Shown here: piece after piece, positions 1 to 10,427 of the stretch
Layout of the letters: each line of letters starts with the position of its first letter
How positions within the stretch are numbered: position 1 is the first letter of the stretch
From: Spirochaetales bacterium
Lineage (GTDB): Bacteria; Spirochaetota; Spirochaetia; Sphaerochaetales; Sphaerochaetaceae
Length of the DNA: 33,267 bases
Assembly: GCA_017629575.1 (NCBI GenBank)
Contig: JAGBWX010000094.1
Span: 1 to 33,267, forward strand
Reading direction: 5' to 3'
The notes under the pieces: model-generated
Database searches by the model: none
The model's input: the letters and a program-made list of their open reading frames with translations, nothing else
Told to the model about the DNA's origin: nothing
Position numbers and translations under genes: made by a program

Positions 1-2
1 AA

Positions 3-2921
<2,919 letters not shown>

Positions 2922-2937
2922 CTTAGGTTTAAAAACG

Positions 2938-2977
2938 AAAACAGGTTGCAAGTCAAAGTGTTGCAACCTGTTTTTTT
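2938..2977. terminator. Bidirectional intrinsic terminator between lacZ and the VTT gene
   Basis: A perfect stem of at least 12 bp (AACAGGTTGCAA at 2940-2951 with TTGCAACCTGTT at 2961-2972) encloses a 9-nt loop. It is flanked by an A-rich left side and a run of seven T on the right, so it can end transcription from both converging genes. It begins about 17 nt after the lacZ stop and abuts the stop codon of the minus-strand gene. Confidence 0.9.
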
Positions 2978-2980
2978 GTT

Positions 2981-3568
2981 TCACGCAAGCAATAGCCCCG
3001 CCCTGAATAAGCAATAATATAATCCTGCATGCACTATTCTCAAAAAAGATGCTAAGACAACCTTTTTGAAATCAAGCTTAATTGTACCAGCTGCTGTGCA
3101 TAGTGTTGAAAATGGTAGCGGAAACAGTGCCGATAGCGCGACAAAGGGAACGCCATATGCCTTGATATATGGCCCCCATTTCTTATTTGCCTTGCCAACC
3201 ATCCTATCTATGAAGGGGATTTTGTCGACTAATATGCCGATGCCATATGATGTAATTCCACCAAGGGCAGAACCAAGGCCTGCTAAAAGGATTGCTTCCC
3301 ACCAAACCATGCCAGCGCCAACAACCCAAACCAAATCTGGAGATAGTGGAAGAATTAGAGTATCGACAATGTAGGCATAGAGAAACACGCCCATTCTTAG
3401 GCTGAAATGGCTATTGATCCACTCAAGAGTATCTGCATAGTCTTCAACGCCAAGCTTTTTAAGCCCAACAATGTAGAATAGATACATCAAGCATAGGCTG
3501 CAAAAGCCAATAAGCAATAGACGAGACCACTTTAGCTTAATGGAATCTGTCTTGTTCTCCTCACTCAC
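2981..3568 (-). CDS. VTT/DedA-like (SNARE-associated, YqaA-type) membrane protein
   Basis: A 195-residue integral membrane protein with four or five hydrophobic segments (about 15-33, 57-75, 80-110, 143-160 and 170-193). The stretch GLGSALGGITSYGIG near 95-110 followed by a polar amphipathic segment and a second hydrophobic hairpin resembles the VTT domain of DedA/YqaA proteins, which have been linked to lipid scrambling or membrane homeostasis. I see the family signature only loosely, and the substrate is unknown. The start overlaps the end of the alanyl-tRNA editing gene by 8 bp, so it is the last gene of a three-gene minus-strand operon. Confidence 0.65.
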   Translation of the reverse strand: MSEENKTDSIKLKWSRLLLIGFCSLCLMYLFYIVGLKKLGVEDYADTLEWINSHFSLRMGVFLYAYIVDTLILPLSPDLVWVVGAGMVWWEAILLAGLGSALGGITSYGIGILVDKIPFIDRMVGKANKKWGPYIKAYGVPFVALSALFPLPFSTLCTAAGTIKLDFKKVVLASFLRIVHAGLYYCLFRAGLLLA

Positions 3569-4697
3569 TTAAAAGCCTCATCGAAATAGACAGAACCTCT
3601 TCTGCATCTCCCTGATAAGCACCTCTGAAAAGAACATCTTTTCCACCGCCCTTCAAGCTGACCTCTCCCTTCAGCTTCAAGAACTTCTCCTTAGTTCCAA
3701 AATAAAGGAATCCCTTCTTGCCATCGCGCTCTATGATAAGAACATCCTTGCCAGCCTTCGATACAAGCTCCTGATAGTCTTCTACGCTATTGTTTGTGAT
3801 GAATGCGAGAACAGGGGCTGTTGATGACTGAAGTGCATCCTCAAACTCACGCTCTGCTACAGCCTTTCTGAGCTTCTTAACTTCATAGGAAAGATCGCCA
3901 TTGTCCTTGATGATGCGCTCGATATCCTTAACAATGGAGTCCTTGTCTGCAGAAAGCAACTTATAGCATTCCTTGAGAAGTCTCTCATTGTTTCTTCTAT
4001 AGGCAACACTCTCGTCAGCACATGACCACATAGTCCTTACATGACCTCTGATCATCTCCTTGCCACGATACACAACTTCCTTTATCTCGCCAGTTGATGC
4101 TACATGAACACCGCCGCATGCAACAGCATCAAGGTTTTCAATAAATACGACCTTAACATCTCCATCAACCTTGATTGAGCGACGCATTCCAAGGCTTTCT
4201 GCCTTCTCGTGGCTCATCTCATCTTGATAGATTTTCAAGCCATCTCTGATCTTCTCATTTGCAATATCTTCGATGCTGAGAAGGACATCATCAGCAATAT
4301 CCTCTGCACTTGTTTCAATGGTGAGGATTTCTTCTCCCTGATGGACTGCAACAGTGCCAATACCCTTGAAAGAGAACATGACAGCTGATAGAAGGTGCTG
4401 TGCACTATGCTCCTTCATGAACTTATATCTATGGTCCCAATCCAAAGAAAGCTTTAGACATGCACCAACTTCAGGAAGGCTGCCCTTCTTGAGGATGTGT
4501 AGGAATGCTCCATCCTTGTCCTTCTGAGTGTCTACAACCTGATATTCGCCATAGTAGCCCCTATCTCCAGGCTGTCCACCACTCTCTGCATAGAAAATTG
4601 TCTTATCTAAGACAACTGCATTACCCCTTACCTCTAAGACAGTTGCATCAACTTCCTTGAGGTACGCATCCTTATAAAATAAAAGTTCTGTATTCAC
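3561..4697 (-). CDS. alaX: Alanyl-tRNA editing protein, AlaX-L type
   Basis: This 378-residue free-standing editing domain, related to the C-terminal half of alanyl-tRNA synthetase, hydrolyses mischarged Ser- or Gly-tRNA(Ala). The N-terminal part carries FYAESGGQPGDRG (35-47). The zinc ligands are visible as HSAQH (H97, H101) and CGGVH (C194, H198). The C-terminal third, with a GGGKDVLFRG motif, resembles the DHHA1 domain of the long AlaX class, and the length fits. The start is a GTG (4695-4697) that overlaps the upstream TGA as GTGA, with a GAGG ribosome site about 11 nt before it. It is the middle gene of the TRIC-alaX-VTT operon, implying translational coupling. Confidence 0.9.
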   Translation of the reverse strand: MNTELLFYKDAYLKEVDATVLEVRGNAVVLDKTIFYAESGGQPGDRGYYGEYQVVDTQKDKDGAFLHILKKGSLPEVGACLKLSLDWDHRYKFMKEHSAQHLLSAVMFSFKGIGTVAVHQGEEILTIETSAEDIADDVLLSIEDIANEKIRDGLKIYQDEMSHEKAESLGMRRSIKVDGDVKVVFIENLDAVACGGVHVASTGEIKEVVYRGKEMIRGHVRTMWSCADESVAYRRNNERLLKECYKLLSADKDSIVKDIERIIKDNGDLSYEVKKLRKAVAEREFEDALQSSTAPVLAFITNNSVEDYQELVSKAGKDVLIIERDGKKGFLYFGTKEKFLKLKGEVSLKGGGKDVLFRGAYQGDAEEVLSISMRLLSE

Positions 4698-5326
4698 TGT
4701 TTATAAACCTCAATTGGCACCCTAGCCACTGGCAGCTTAAGGCGACACTTATATCCAATTATCCTTGATACGATAACAACTATGGCGACAAGCCACATTA
4801 TTACCATTTCTGGGCAAGCTGTCTTTGTTAGAAGAACAAAGAGAATACTTCCAATAACGCCTGCAGAGGCATAGAAATCTGATGTGAAGATCATTGGAAC
4901 TTCTCTAGAGAACAGGTCTCTCAATACACCGCCGCCAGATGTTGAAAGCATTCCACAGATAATGATGCCGATTACATCAACGCCCATTGCATATGCCTTA
5001 TTGCAGCCTAGCGCGCAGAATACTCCAAGACCTAGCGCATCACAATAGACAATCAACGACCATCTGCCAACAACATATTTGCTGAAGAAAATTACCAATA
5101 GAGCGGCAATTACACAGACAACGACATACATGTTGTCGGTATAAACACCAACTGGAGTCGCACCAAGCATTGTGTCTCTAATGATTCCGCCAGCACAGCC
5201 AACGGTTACTGCATATACGATGACTCCAAGAATATCCAATTTATTCTTTATTGCCTTGATTGCTCCAGAGAGCGCAAAGATAAAAGTACCAAAGATATCA
5301 AGCCCATAAAGAATTGTGTCATGCAT
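4694..5326 (-). CDS. TRIC/YicG-like membrane channel protein (UPF0126 repeats)
   Basis: A 210-residue membrane protein built from two homologous repeats. Each contains a glycine-rich kink followed by Arg-Asp: GCAGGIIRD (about 44-52) and STSGGGVLRD (about 128-137). This is the hallmark of the trimeric intracellular cation (TRIC) channel family, formerly UPF0126/YicG. About six to seven membrane segments are apparent. Prokaryotic TRICs conduct monovalent cations, but some YicG relatives have been linked to glycine uptake, so the substrate is open. It is first in a three-gene minus-strand operon. No Shine-Dalgarno precedes the ATG; a -10-like TATCCT lies exactly 6 nt upstream. Confidence 0.88.
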   Translation of the reverse strand: MHDTILYGLDIFGTFIFALSGAIKAIKNKLDILGVIVYAVTVGCAGGIIRDTMLGATPVGVYTDNMYVVVCVIAALLVIFFSKYVVGRWSLIVYCDALGLGVFCALGCNKAYAMGVDVIGIIICGMLSTSGGGVLRDLFSREVPMIFTSDFYASAGVIGSILFVLLTKTACPEMVIMWLVAIVVIVSRIIGYKCRLKLPVARVPIEVYKQ

Positions 5327-5332
5327 ACACTA

Positions 5333-5361
5333 AGGATAAATCAAAAAGGTACCGTTGTGAA
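5333..5361 (-). promoter_or_regulatory. Candidate promoter of the TRIC-alaX-VTT operon, leaderless
   Basis: On the minus strand a -35 TTCACA (5356-5361, 5 of 6 consensus bases) is separated by 17 bp from a -10 TATCCT (5333-5338, 4 of 6). The ATG follows after only 6 nt, which places the predicted transcription start on the start codon. No ribosome-binding sequence is present. Confidence 0.55.
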
Positions 5362-5391
5362 TTAACTAAAGACGAAAACTCGATAAAGGGA

Positions 5392-5397
5392 TATATT
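5392..5397 (+). promoter_or_regulatory. Candidate -10 of the SAWEIALE gene
   Basis: TATATT (5 of 6 consensus) lies 6 nt before the ATG at 5404. A weak purine run AAAGGG (5385-5390) sits 13 nt before the ATG, too far for a normal Shine-Dalgarno. No convincing -35 was found at 16-18 bp, so this is weaker than the divergent minus-strand promoter 30 bp away. Confidence 0.35.
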
Positions 5398-5403
5398 ATT
5401 CAC

Positions 5404-5985
5404 ATGGGAAGAATAAAAAGCGCATGGGAAATCGCCCTAGAAAGAACAGACGACATTGAAATCGACGTAGATAGAATCCGCAAGAACGAGACTTACGAAA
5501 AAATCAGAAAGATTGCAGGAGCCTATCTTCTGGCAGAAACAGCTGAAAATGACAGCCTTGCAGAGAAGTTTTCCGACTTCTCAGATGACGATTTGAGAGA
5601 AGCTCTCACACAGACAGTAATGAACAAGCTTACCTTGCCTTCAGATGAGGTAATGGACGATAGATACGAAAGAGTTGCTTTCATCCTCACTCAGATTGCA
5701 AGAAACGAATCAACAATGGAACTATTTGGACAGATTGCAAACTTCTTGATGCAATATCCTATCCACAAGAAACAGCTCATTGAGCAGATGAAGGCACAGT
5801 TTGAGCCTATCTTGAGGGAAAAGGAAGCTAAGATGAAGGAGCAATACGGAGAAAGCTTCCATGTCTCTCTAGAGCAGGACAAGGAATTCTTGGAAATCTT
5901 GAAGAAGAATCTTGAACGCCTCGATGAGCAGTACAATGCAACACTCCAGGATGCTAGAGAACAGCTCAAGGGTTGCTTAGCTTAA
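5404..5985 (+). CDS. Conserved hypothetical protein, 'SAWEIALE' N-terminus
   Basis: A 193-residue soluble, highly charged protein of unknown function. It begins MGRIKSAWEIALERT, which I recognise as the start of a conserved hypothetical family seen in spirochaetes and some other anaerobes (possibly DUF6657; from memory and unverified). The sequence is almost all predicted helix, and residues from about 125 onward look like a coiled coil rich in Lys and Glu. No catalytic motif is visible. The reading frame stays open upstream to an ATG at 5314, but that start overlaps the divergent TRIC gene and its extra residues look non-coding, so I place the start at 5404. A strong terminator follows, so it is probably monocistronic. 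Confidence 0.75.
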   Translation: MGRIKSAWEIALERTDDIEIDVDRIRKNETYEKIRKIAGAYLLAETAENDSLAEKFSDFSDDDLREALTQTVMNKLTLPSDEVMDDRYERVAFILTQIARNESTMELFGQIANFLMQYPIHKKQLIEQMKAQFEPILREKEAKMKEQYGESFHVSLEQDKEFLEILKKNLERLDEQYNATLQDAREQLKGCLA

Positions 5986-5997
5986 TCTAAATATGAC

Positions 5998-6042
5998 AAA
6001 TCCCCTTATTTAGGCTTTTGTGGTCCTATCTAAGGGGATTTT
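5998..6042. terminator. Bidirectional terminator between two convergent genes
   Basis: The arms AAATCCCCTT (5998-6007) and AAGGGGATTT (6032-6041) form a 10-bp stem with a nested TAGG/CCTA helix inside. The right side continues in T and the left flank is A-rich, so it can serve both the plus-strand SAWEIALE gene and the minus-strand malic enzyme gene. Confidence 0.8.
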
Positions 6043-6067
6043 TACAACCGTTTGATAACGTGTTTGG

Positions 6068-7345
6068 TTATCTATACTTTTTCACTCTATCAACAAGGGA
6101 CTCTCTATAAGCTTCCCAGTCTGAAATTGGCTTCTTTGCAACACCATCTTCGCAAGCAGCCTTAGCAACAGCAACAGCCTCATACTCGATTACTCTTGGA
6201 TCGAATGGCTTTGGAACGATGTAGTTCCTGCCAAATGAGAAATCAGCCCCGCCATATGCCTTCTTAACCTCTTCGCATACAGGCTCCTTGGCAAGCGCAG
6301 CAAGAGCCTTTGCTGCAGCCATCTTCATATTCTCTGTGATCTTTGTAGCTCTTACATCGAGAGCGCCTCTGAAGATGAATGGGAAGCCTAAGACATTGTT
6401 GATCTGGTTTGGATAGTCAGATCTTCCTGTTGCCATGATCAAGTCACTTCGTGCTGCAGTAGCCTTTTCATATGTAATCTCTGGATCTGGATTTGCCATA
6501 GCAAAGACAATAGGATTGTCATTCATGCTCTTGAGCATCTCTTCAGATACGATATTAGCAGCAGAAACACCCAAAAATACATCTGCGCCAACCATAGCTT
6601 CCTTCAGAGTTCTTCTATCGGTATCGCGAGCAAAGATTTTCTGCTCCTCTGTAAGATTTTCTCTTCCGGAGTATAGAACTCCATCGATGTCACACATGAG
6701 AAGATTCTTGATGTCGACACCGACAGCAACGAGCATCTTTGCACAGCTGATTCCTGCAGCCCCTGCTCCACTTACAACAACCTTGAGATCTCCAAGGTTC
6801 TTTCCAACAATCTCCGCTGCATTCATAAGTCCTGCAGCTACGATGATTGCAGTTCCATGCTGGTCATCATGGAATACAGGGATAGGACATCTATCGATGA
6901 GAGCCTTCTCGATTTTGAAGCACTCAGGGCCTTTGATATCTTCTAAGTTGATTCCGCCAAAAGTAGGAGAAAGGGATGCGATGATATCTATTAGCTTATC
7001 TGGATCCTTCTCATCAATCTCGATATCAAAAACATCAATATCTGCAAATCTCTTGAAAAGTACACCCTTTCCTTCCATTACAGGCTTGGATGCAAGAGCT
7101 CCTCTATCACCAAGGCCAAGGATAGCTGTACCGTTTGAAATGACAGCTACAAGATTTCCCTTGGATGTATACTTGTATGCATCCTCTGGATCTTCCCAAA
7201 TCTTCAATACAGGCTTTGCAACACCAGGAGTGTAGGCAAGAGCAAGGTCTGCTGCATTCAAACATGGCTTTGAAGGCACTACAGATACTTTTCCTGCTGT
7301 TGGATATGCATGATATTCAAGAGACTTCTTCTCTAATTCGTCCAT
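6068..7345 (-). CDS. maeB: Malic enzyme (malate dehydrogenase, oxaloacetate-decarboxylating)
   Basis: A 425-residue NAD(P)-dependent enzyme that decarboxylates malate to pyruvate. Visible motifs are the catalytic Tyr in YTPGVA (Y38), the Lys in MEGKGVLFK (K93), the metal-binding NLEDIKGPECF (E135, D136) and HDDQHGTA (D160, D161). These are followed by the nucleotide fold SGAGAAGISCAK (192-203), MANPDPEI and NQINNVLGFPFIFRGALD. The length matches the short bacterial class without the phosphotransacetylase-like C-terminal domain of E. coli MaeB. Cofactor preference cannot be read reliably. An AGGAG ribosome site lies 7-8 nt before the ATG. The gene follows the FAD-oxidoreductase gene by only 8 nt, so the two are probably co-transcribed. 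It works alongside the oxaloacetate decarboxylase and PEP carboxykinase also in this window. Confidence 0.93.
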   Translation of the reverse strand: MDELEKKSLEYHAYPTAGKVSVVPSKPCLNAADLALAYTPGVAKPVLKIWEDPEDAYKYTSKGNLVAVISNGTAILGLGDRGALASKPVMEGKGVLFKRFADIDVFDIEIDEKDPDKLIDIIASLSPTFGGINLEDIKGPECFKIEKALIDRCPIPVFHDDQHGTAIIVAAGLMNAAEIVGKNLGDLKVVVSGAGAAGISCAKMLVAVGVDIKNLLMCDIDGVLYSGRENLTEEQKIFARDTDRRTLKEAMVGADVFLGVSAANIVSEEMLKSMNDNPIVFAMANPDPEITYEKATAARSDLIMATGRSDYPNQINNVLGFPFIFRGALDVRATKITENMKMAAAKALAALAKEPVCEEVKKAYGGADFSFGRNYIVPKPFDPRVIEYEAVAVAKAACEDGVAKKPISDWEAYRESLVDRVKKYR

Positions 7346-7353
7346 TTGAGCTC

Positions 7354-8463
7354 CTATTCGAACAATGAGACATCAAGAGGCTTGCCAATGGCACCTCTCG
7401 CTTTCATCATCATTGGCTTTGCGTTAATGAGTATTACACCCTTAAGGATACCATTGCTATGCACTAAGGTAACTCTTCTGCCATCCTTCTCAACAAGAGT
7501 CTTCTCTCCATCAAGAATTCCAAAAGAAGCAACATCAATGCCACTTACTTTCAATATAGTGGATGGCTCAGATGGAGAATAGAGTGAAGAATCTCCGTCT
7601 ATGTTCTTTGCGGCAAAGATGCCCATCTCTCTTGCATACATTGCAAGGGCAAAGCACTTTCCATCAAGTTCAGATACATCGCCAACAGCATAAATTCCAT
7701 CGCAAGATGAAAGATTATTCCCAACTAAGATGCCTCTATTGCACTTTACCCCTGAGTTTTCTGCAATAGCCTTTGCAGGTCTAGAACCTACAGAATAGAT
7801 CAAGATACCCTTCTCAAATTCGCTTCCATCAGAGGCAATGAGCTTACCATCTCTTTCAGCAACCATCTTGATTCCAGTTACAATCTTGATTCCCTTTTCA
7901 GCCATTGCTTCCTTGAGATATACAGCGCTATCTCTATCAAGCTGAAGAGGGAGAATATATTCGGATGTCTCAAAGACTGTGACAGGTCTATCAAAGGCTG
8001 TTTTTATAGTATCTGCAAGTTCCAAGCCCAAAAGGCCTCCGCCAATAATTGAGACAGGTGCATCAGATGACAAGATTGCAGCCCTGATTTTCTTTGCATC
8101 ATCAATTGTTCTGAGAGTATAGCCTTCAGCAAAAGGAAGATTTACAGCATCTGAGCCTGTTGCAATGATCAACTCGTCATAATCAAATTCTCTTCCATCT
8201 GCTAAATGGACTTTCTTTCCATCTCTATCAATCTTGGCAGCCGCTCCATAAACAAGGGAGATTCCCTTTTCTGCGTACCAAGACTCAGGGTGGATGAAGA
8301 TAGTACTCTCATCTTTGCCTGATATTACTTCTTCAAGCCTCATTCTGTAATATGGAGGGTAACTTTCTCTGCCAATCAGAGTAACGCTATTCTTTCCTGC
8401 AAGAGTGGTAGCTGCATTAGCACCTGCAATGCCTGCTCCGATGATTACAACATTCTTATTCAT
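7354..8463 (-). CDS. FAD-dependent NAD(P)H oxidoreductase (rubredoxin-reductase/NirB-like)
   Basis: A 369-residue two-dinucleotide-fold flavoprotein. It shows the FAD-binding GAGIAGANAA near the N-terminus, the ATG motif in LIIATGSD (about 97-104), the NAD(P)H-binding IIGGGLLGLELA (about 137-148) and the second FAD motif YAVGDVSE (about 260-267). It resembles NADH:rubredoxin reductases and the N-terminal part of NirB, so it may pass electrons to a rubredoxin or act in oxygen detoxification. The exact acceptor is inference. The frame stays open through the upstream tRNA-Cys, but MNKNVVIIGAGIAG at 8463 is the natural start. No Shine-Dalgarno precedes it; TAAAAT lies 8 nt upstream. Malic enzyme follows 8 nt later. 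Confidence 0.85.
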   Translation of the reverse strand: MNKNVVIIGAGIAGANAATTLAGKNSVTLIGRESYPPYYRMRLEEVISGKDESTIFIHPESWYAEKGISLVYGAAAKIDRDGKKVHLADGREFDYDELIIATGSDAVNLPFAEGYTLRTIDDAKKIRAAILSSDAPVSIIGGGLLGLELADTIKTAFDRPVTVFETSEYILPLQLDRDSAVYLKEAMAEKGIKIVTGIKMVAERDGKLIASDGSEFEKGILIYSVGSRPAKAIAENSGVKCNRGILVGNNLSSCDGIYAVGDVSELDGKCFALAMYAREMGIFAAKNIDGDSSLYSPSEPSTILKVSGIDVASFGILDGEKTLVEKDGRRVTLVHSNGILKGVILINAKPMMMKARGAIGKPLDVSLFE

Positions 8464-8471
8464 ATCATGAA

Positions 8472-8477
8472 ATTTTA
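8472..8477 (-). promoter_or_regulatory. Candidate -10 of the FAD-oxidoreductase/malic enzyme operon
   Basis: TAAAAT on the minus strand lies 8 nt before the ATG at 8463, again without a Shine-Dalgarno. An alternative TATATA lies at about 8481-8486. The -35 position falls in the T-run of the tRNA terminator (TTTTTT), so support is weak. Confidence 0.3.
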
Positions 8478-8493
8478 CGATATATAGAGAAAT

Positions 8494-8519
8494 AAAAAAA
8501 GTGGTCGCTAGACCACTTA
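8494..8519 (-). terminator. Intrinsic terminator of tRNA-Cys
   Basis: On the minus strand an 8-bp stem AAGTGGTC/GACCACTT with a four-base loop (TAGC) is followed by seven T. It starts 3-4 nt after the tRNA 3' end and isolates the tRNA from the flavoprotein gene downstream. Confidence 0.9.
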
Positions 8520-8521
8520 TA

Positions 8522-8595
8522 AGGTGCCGATCGGATTCGAACCGATGACCAACGGTTTTGCAGACCGTCCCCTTAGGCCGCTCGGGCACAGCACC
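8522..8595 (-). tRNA. tRNA-Cys (anticodon GCA)
   Basis: The minus strand folds as a complete cloverleaf. The acceptor stem is GGTGCTG with CGGCACC (one G-U pair), the D stem CCC/GGG, the anticodon stem ACGGT/ACCGT with loop CTGCAAA giving GCA, and the T stem ATCGG/CCGAT with loop TTCGAAT. The discriminator base is U, a cysteine identity element. The CCA end is not encoded. It has its own promoter and terminator. Confidence 0.96.
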
Positions 8596-8607
8596 AATAC
8601 TTCAACC

Positions 8608-8636
8608 AAGATAACAGACCTTTAAAGTAATTGCAA
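8608..8636 (-). promoter_or_regulatory. Promoter of tRNA-Cys
   Basis: On the minus strand -35 TTGCAA (8631-8636) and -10 TATCTT (8608-8613) are separated by exactly 17 bp. The predicted start is about 6 nt before the tRNA 5' end. Each hexamer matches consensus at four positions. Confidence 0.55.
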
Positions 8637-8715
8637 GTGCATTATCGATCAGAATGATTCTTTTAGGGCAAGCAATGTGTTTGCTTTTATCTTTATTGAG
8701 ACTTACTCTTTTCTT

Positions 8716-9282
8716 ATGAAGAAGTTTGCAATCTTATTTTTGATGGTTATTTCTGCTTGCTCGCTCTATGCGCATCACGAGTATTATGCAGCCTCTGCAA
8801 CCTATGGGCACTCATCAGTATGCGATGCCACAACCTTGGGCTTTGGCACAACATATCAGCTACTTGCATCGCTTGACCAAGATTTAGCATTGGGAATAGG
8901 AACAAAGGCAGATATCGACTTACTGATTATGAAAAACAAGATAGCAACTAACCTTGGCCTTCTCTTTGGCCCAGCGCTCGAGATATACCTCTCCCCATAC
9001 TCGGCATTGAATCTATCTGCAGGCCTATCATTTTATGAAGAATCCCTGTTGGCAAAAAAATACACTTACGTCGGCATCGGTGCTGGCTTTGACATATCCT
9101 ACAACTACTACTCCAATGGAAATAGGGATTTAGGATTATGTGTTGGCATTACAGGGTTTAATTCTTTTGTGAATTATGCTAATACGAACTTTGGCAAAAG
9201 TGTTGATTGGTCTGTATATTTTGGTTTGTCTACCAATGTGCCATTTGGTCGCAAGGAGCATATCGATTACTTTTACTATTGA
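8716..9282 (+). CDS. Putative secreted or outer-membrane beta-barrel protein
   Basis: A 188-residue exported protein of unknown function. The N-terminus MKKFAILFLMVISACSLYA is a signal peptide with likely cleavage after A19; the ISAC motif at 12-15 could alternatively be a lipobox. The mature part is rich in Gly, Tyr and Asn with alternating hydrophobic residues and ends in aromatics (DYFYY), the pattern of a small outer-membrane beta-barrel. The ATG at 8716 is preferred over the upstream 8677 start because it begins the signal peptide. There is no clear ribosome site. An AAGCAA/TTGCTT inverted repeat (8670-8675, 8681-8686) lies upstream. The dehydrogenase gene follows within 12 nt. Confidence 0.65.
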   Translation: MKKFAILFLMVISACSLYAHHEYYAASATYGHSSVCDATTLGFGTTYQLLASLDQDLALGIGTKADIDLLIMKNKIATNLGLLFGPALEIYLSPYSALNLSAGLSFYEESLLAKKYTYVGIGAGFDISYNYYSNGNRDLGLCVGITGFNSFVNYANTNFGKSVDWSVYFGLSTNVPFGRKEHIDYFYY

Positions 9283-9293
9283 TGGAGAGAATA

Positions 9294-10427
9294 ATGACAG
9301 AACAGGAATTCCTTGAGTCCTATAAGGACTGTGAGTTTGTAAGCTTTGAAAAACTTGAGAAGTTCATGAAAGAAAGCCTAATCGGAGCTGGTGTCCCAGA
9401 AGGTGACGCTGAGATTATTTCCGACGTCCTTATCGAATCTGACAAAAGAGGAATTGACAGCCACGGAATTGGAAGACTCAAGCCTATTTACATCGACAGA
9501 ATTGATCTTGGCATCATGAATCCAAAGACAGAGATTGAGATTATCAAGGATGAAAAGGCTACTGCTGTTCTTGATGGCCACAATGGAATGGGCCATGTCG
9601 TTTCTAAGAAAGCTATGGAAATGGCAATTGAGAAAGCTAAGGAATATGGTGTGGGAATGACTGTTGTTCGCAATTCCAACCACTACGGCATTGCTGGCTA
9701 CTATGTAACTATGGCAACAAAGGAAGGCATGATTGGCGTAACAGGAACAAACGCTCGTCCATCAATTGCCCCTACATTTGGCGTTGAGAACATGCTCGGC
9801 ACAAACCCACTTACCTTCGGAATTCCCACAAACGATCCCTATCCATTTGTTCTTGACTGCGCAACCTCTGTCTCACAGAGAGGAAAGATCGAAGTATATG
9901 GCAGAGCTGGCAAAGAACTCCCTCCAGGCTGGGTCATAGATGAAAACGGAAATACTCGCACAGATACAGAACAGGTTCTGATTGACCTCACAAAGGGCAA
10001 GGCTGCCCTCACTCCACTTGGTGGACTTGGAGAGATGACTGCTGGCTACAAGGGCTTTGGCTATGCAACTGTAGTAGAGATTCTCTCCGCAGCACTCCAA
10101 GATGGCGCCTTCATGAAGGCCCTCAATGGAAAGGATGAGAACGGAAAGGCTATTCCATATCCACTTGGCCACTTCTTCATTGCAATCAACCCAGAGTTCT
10201 TCATGGGCAAAGATTTGTTCAAGGCTATTTCAACAACAATCCTCAAGGAGCTGAGAGAATCAAAGAAGGCTCCTGGCCAGGACAGAATCTATACTGCAGG
10301 CGAAAAGGAATATGAAGCATATAACTACAGAATGAAGTATGGCTGTCCTGTTCCTAAGTCACTTCAAAATGTCATTGATGAGCTGTCAGATAGATACTCT
10401 TTGACAGATAGCTGGCCTTGGAGATAA
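9294..10427 (+). CDS. Malate/L-lactate dehydrogenase family (LDH2/MDH2) oxidoreductase
   Basis: A 377-residue NAD(P)-dependent 2-hydroxyacid dehydrogenase of the family that includes YlbC/AllD ureidoglycolate dehydrogenase, sulfolactate dehydrogenase and archaeal-type malate dehydrogenase. The family motifs are RGIDSHGIGRL (52-62), NSNHYGIAGYY with catalytic His H130, GTNPLTFGIP (169-178) and a VLDCATS segment. This fold is unrelated to classical Rossmann LDH/MDH. Substrate cannot be fixed from sequence; the nearby malic enzyme makes malate/oxaloacetate plausible (inference). GGAG 6 nt before the ATG at 9294 fixes the start and excludes the longer upstream frame. Its stop codon directly abuts the stop of the next, convergent gene. 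Confidence 0.88.
   Translation: MTEQEFLESYKDCEFVSFEKLEKFMKESLIGAGVPEGDAEIISDVLIESDKRGIDSHGIGRLKPIYIDRIDLGIMNPKTEIEIIKDEKATAVLDGHNGMGHVVSKKAMEMAIEKAKEYGVGMTVVRNSNHYGIAGYYVTMATKEGMIGVTGTNARPSIAPTFGVENMLGTNPLTFGIPTNDPYPFVLDCATSVSQRGKIEVYGRAGKELPPGWVIDENGNTRTDTEQVLIDLTKGKAALTPLGGLGEMTAGYKGFGYATVVEILSAALQDGAFMKALNGKDENGKAIPYPLGHFFIAINPEFFMGKDLFKAISTTILKELRESKKAPGQDRIYTAGEKEYEAYNYRMKYGCPVPKSLQNVIDELSDRYSLTDSWPWR

Noticed and set aside
5314-5403. Longer N-terminus for the SAWEIALE protein starting at 5314
   Set aside because: It overlaps the divergent TRIC start, the added residues look non-coding, and the conserved start is MGRIKSAWEIALE at 5404.
8464-8589. Longer N-terminus for the FAD oxidoreductase reaching into the tRNA
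   Set aside because: The extra 42 codons are antisense-free read-through of tRNA-Cys and its terminator; the FAD-binding motif begins directly after the ATG at 8463.
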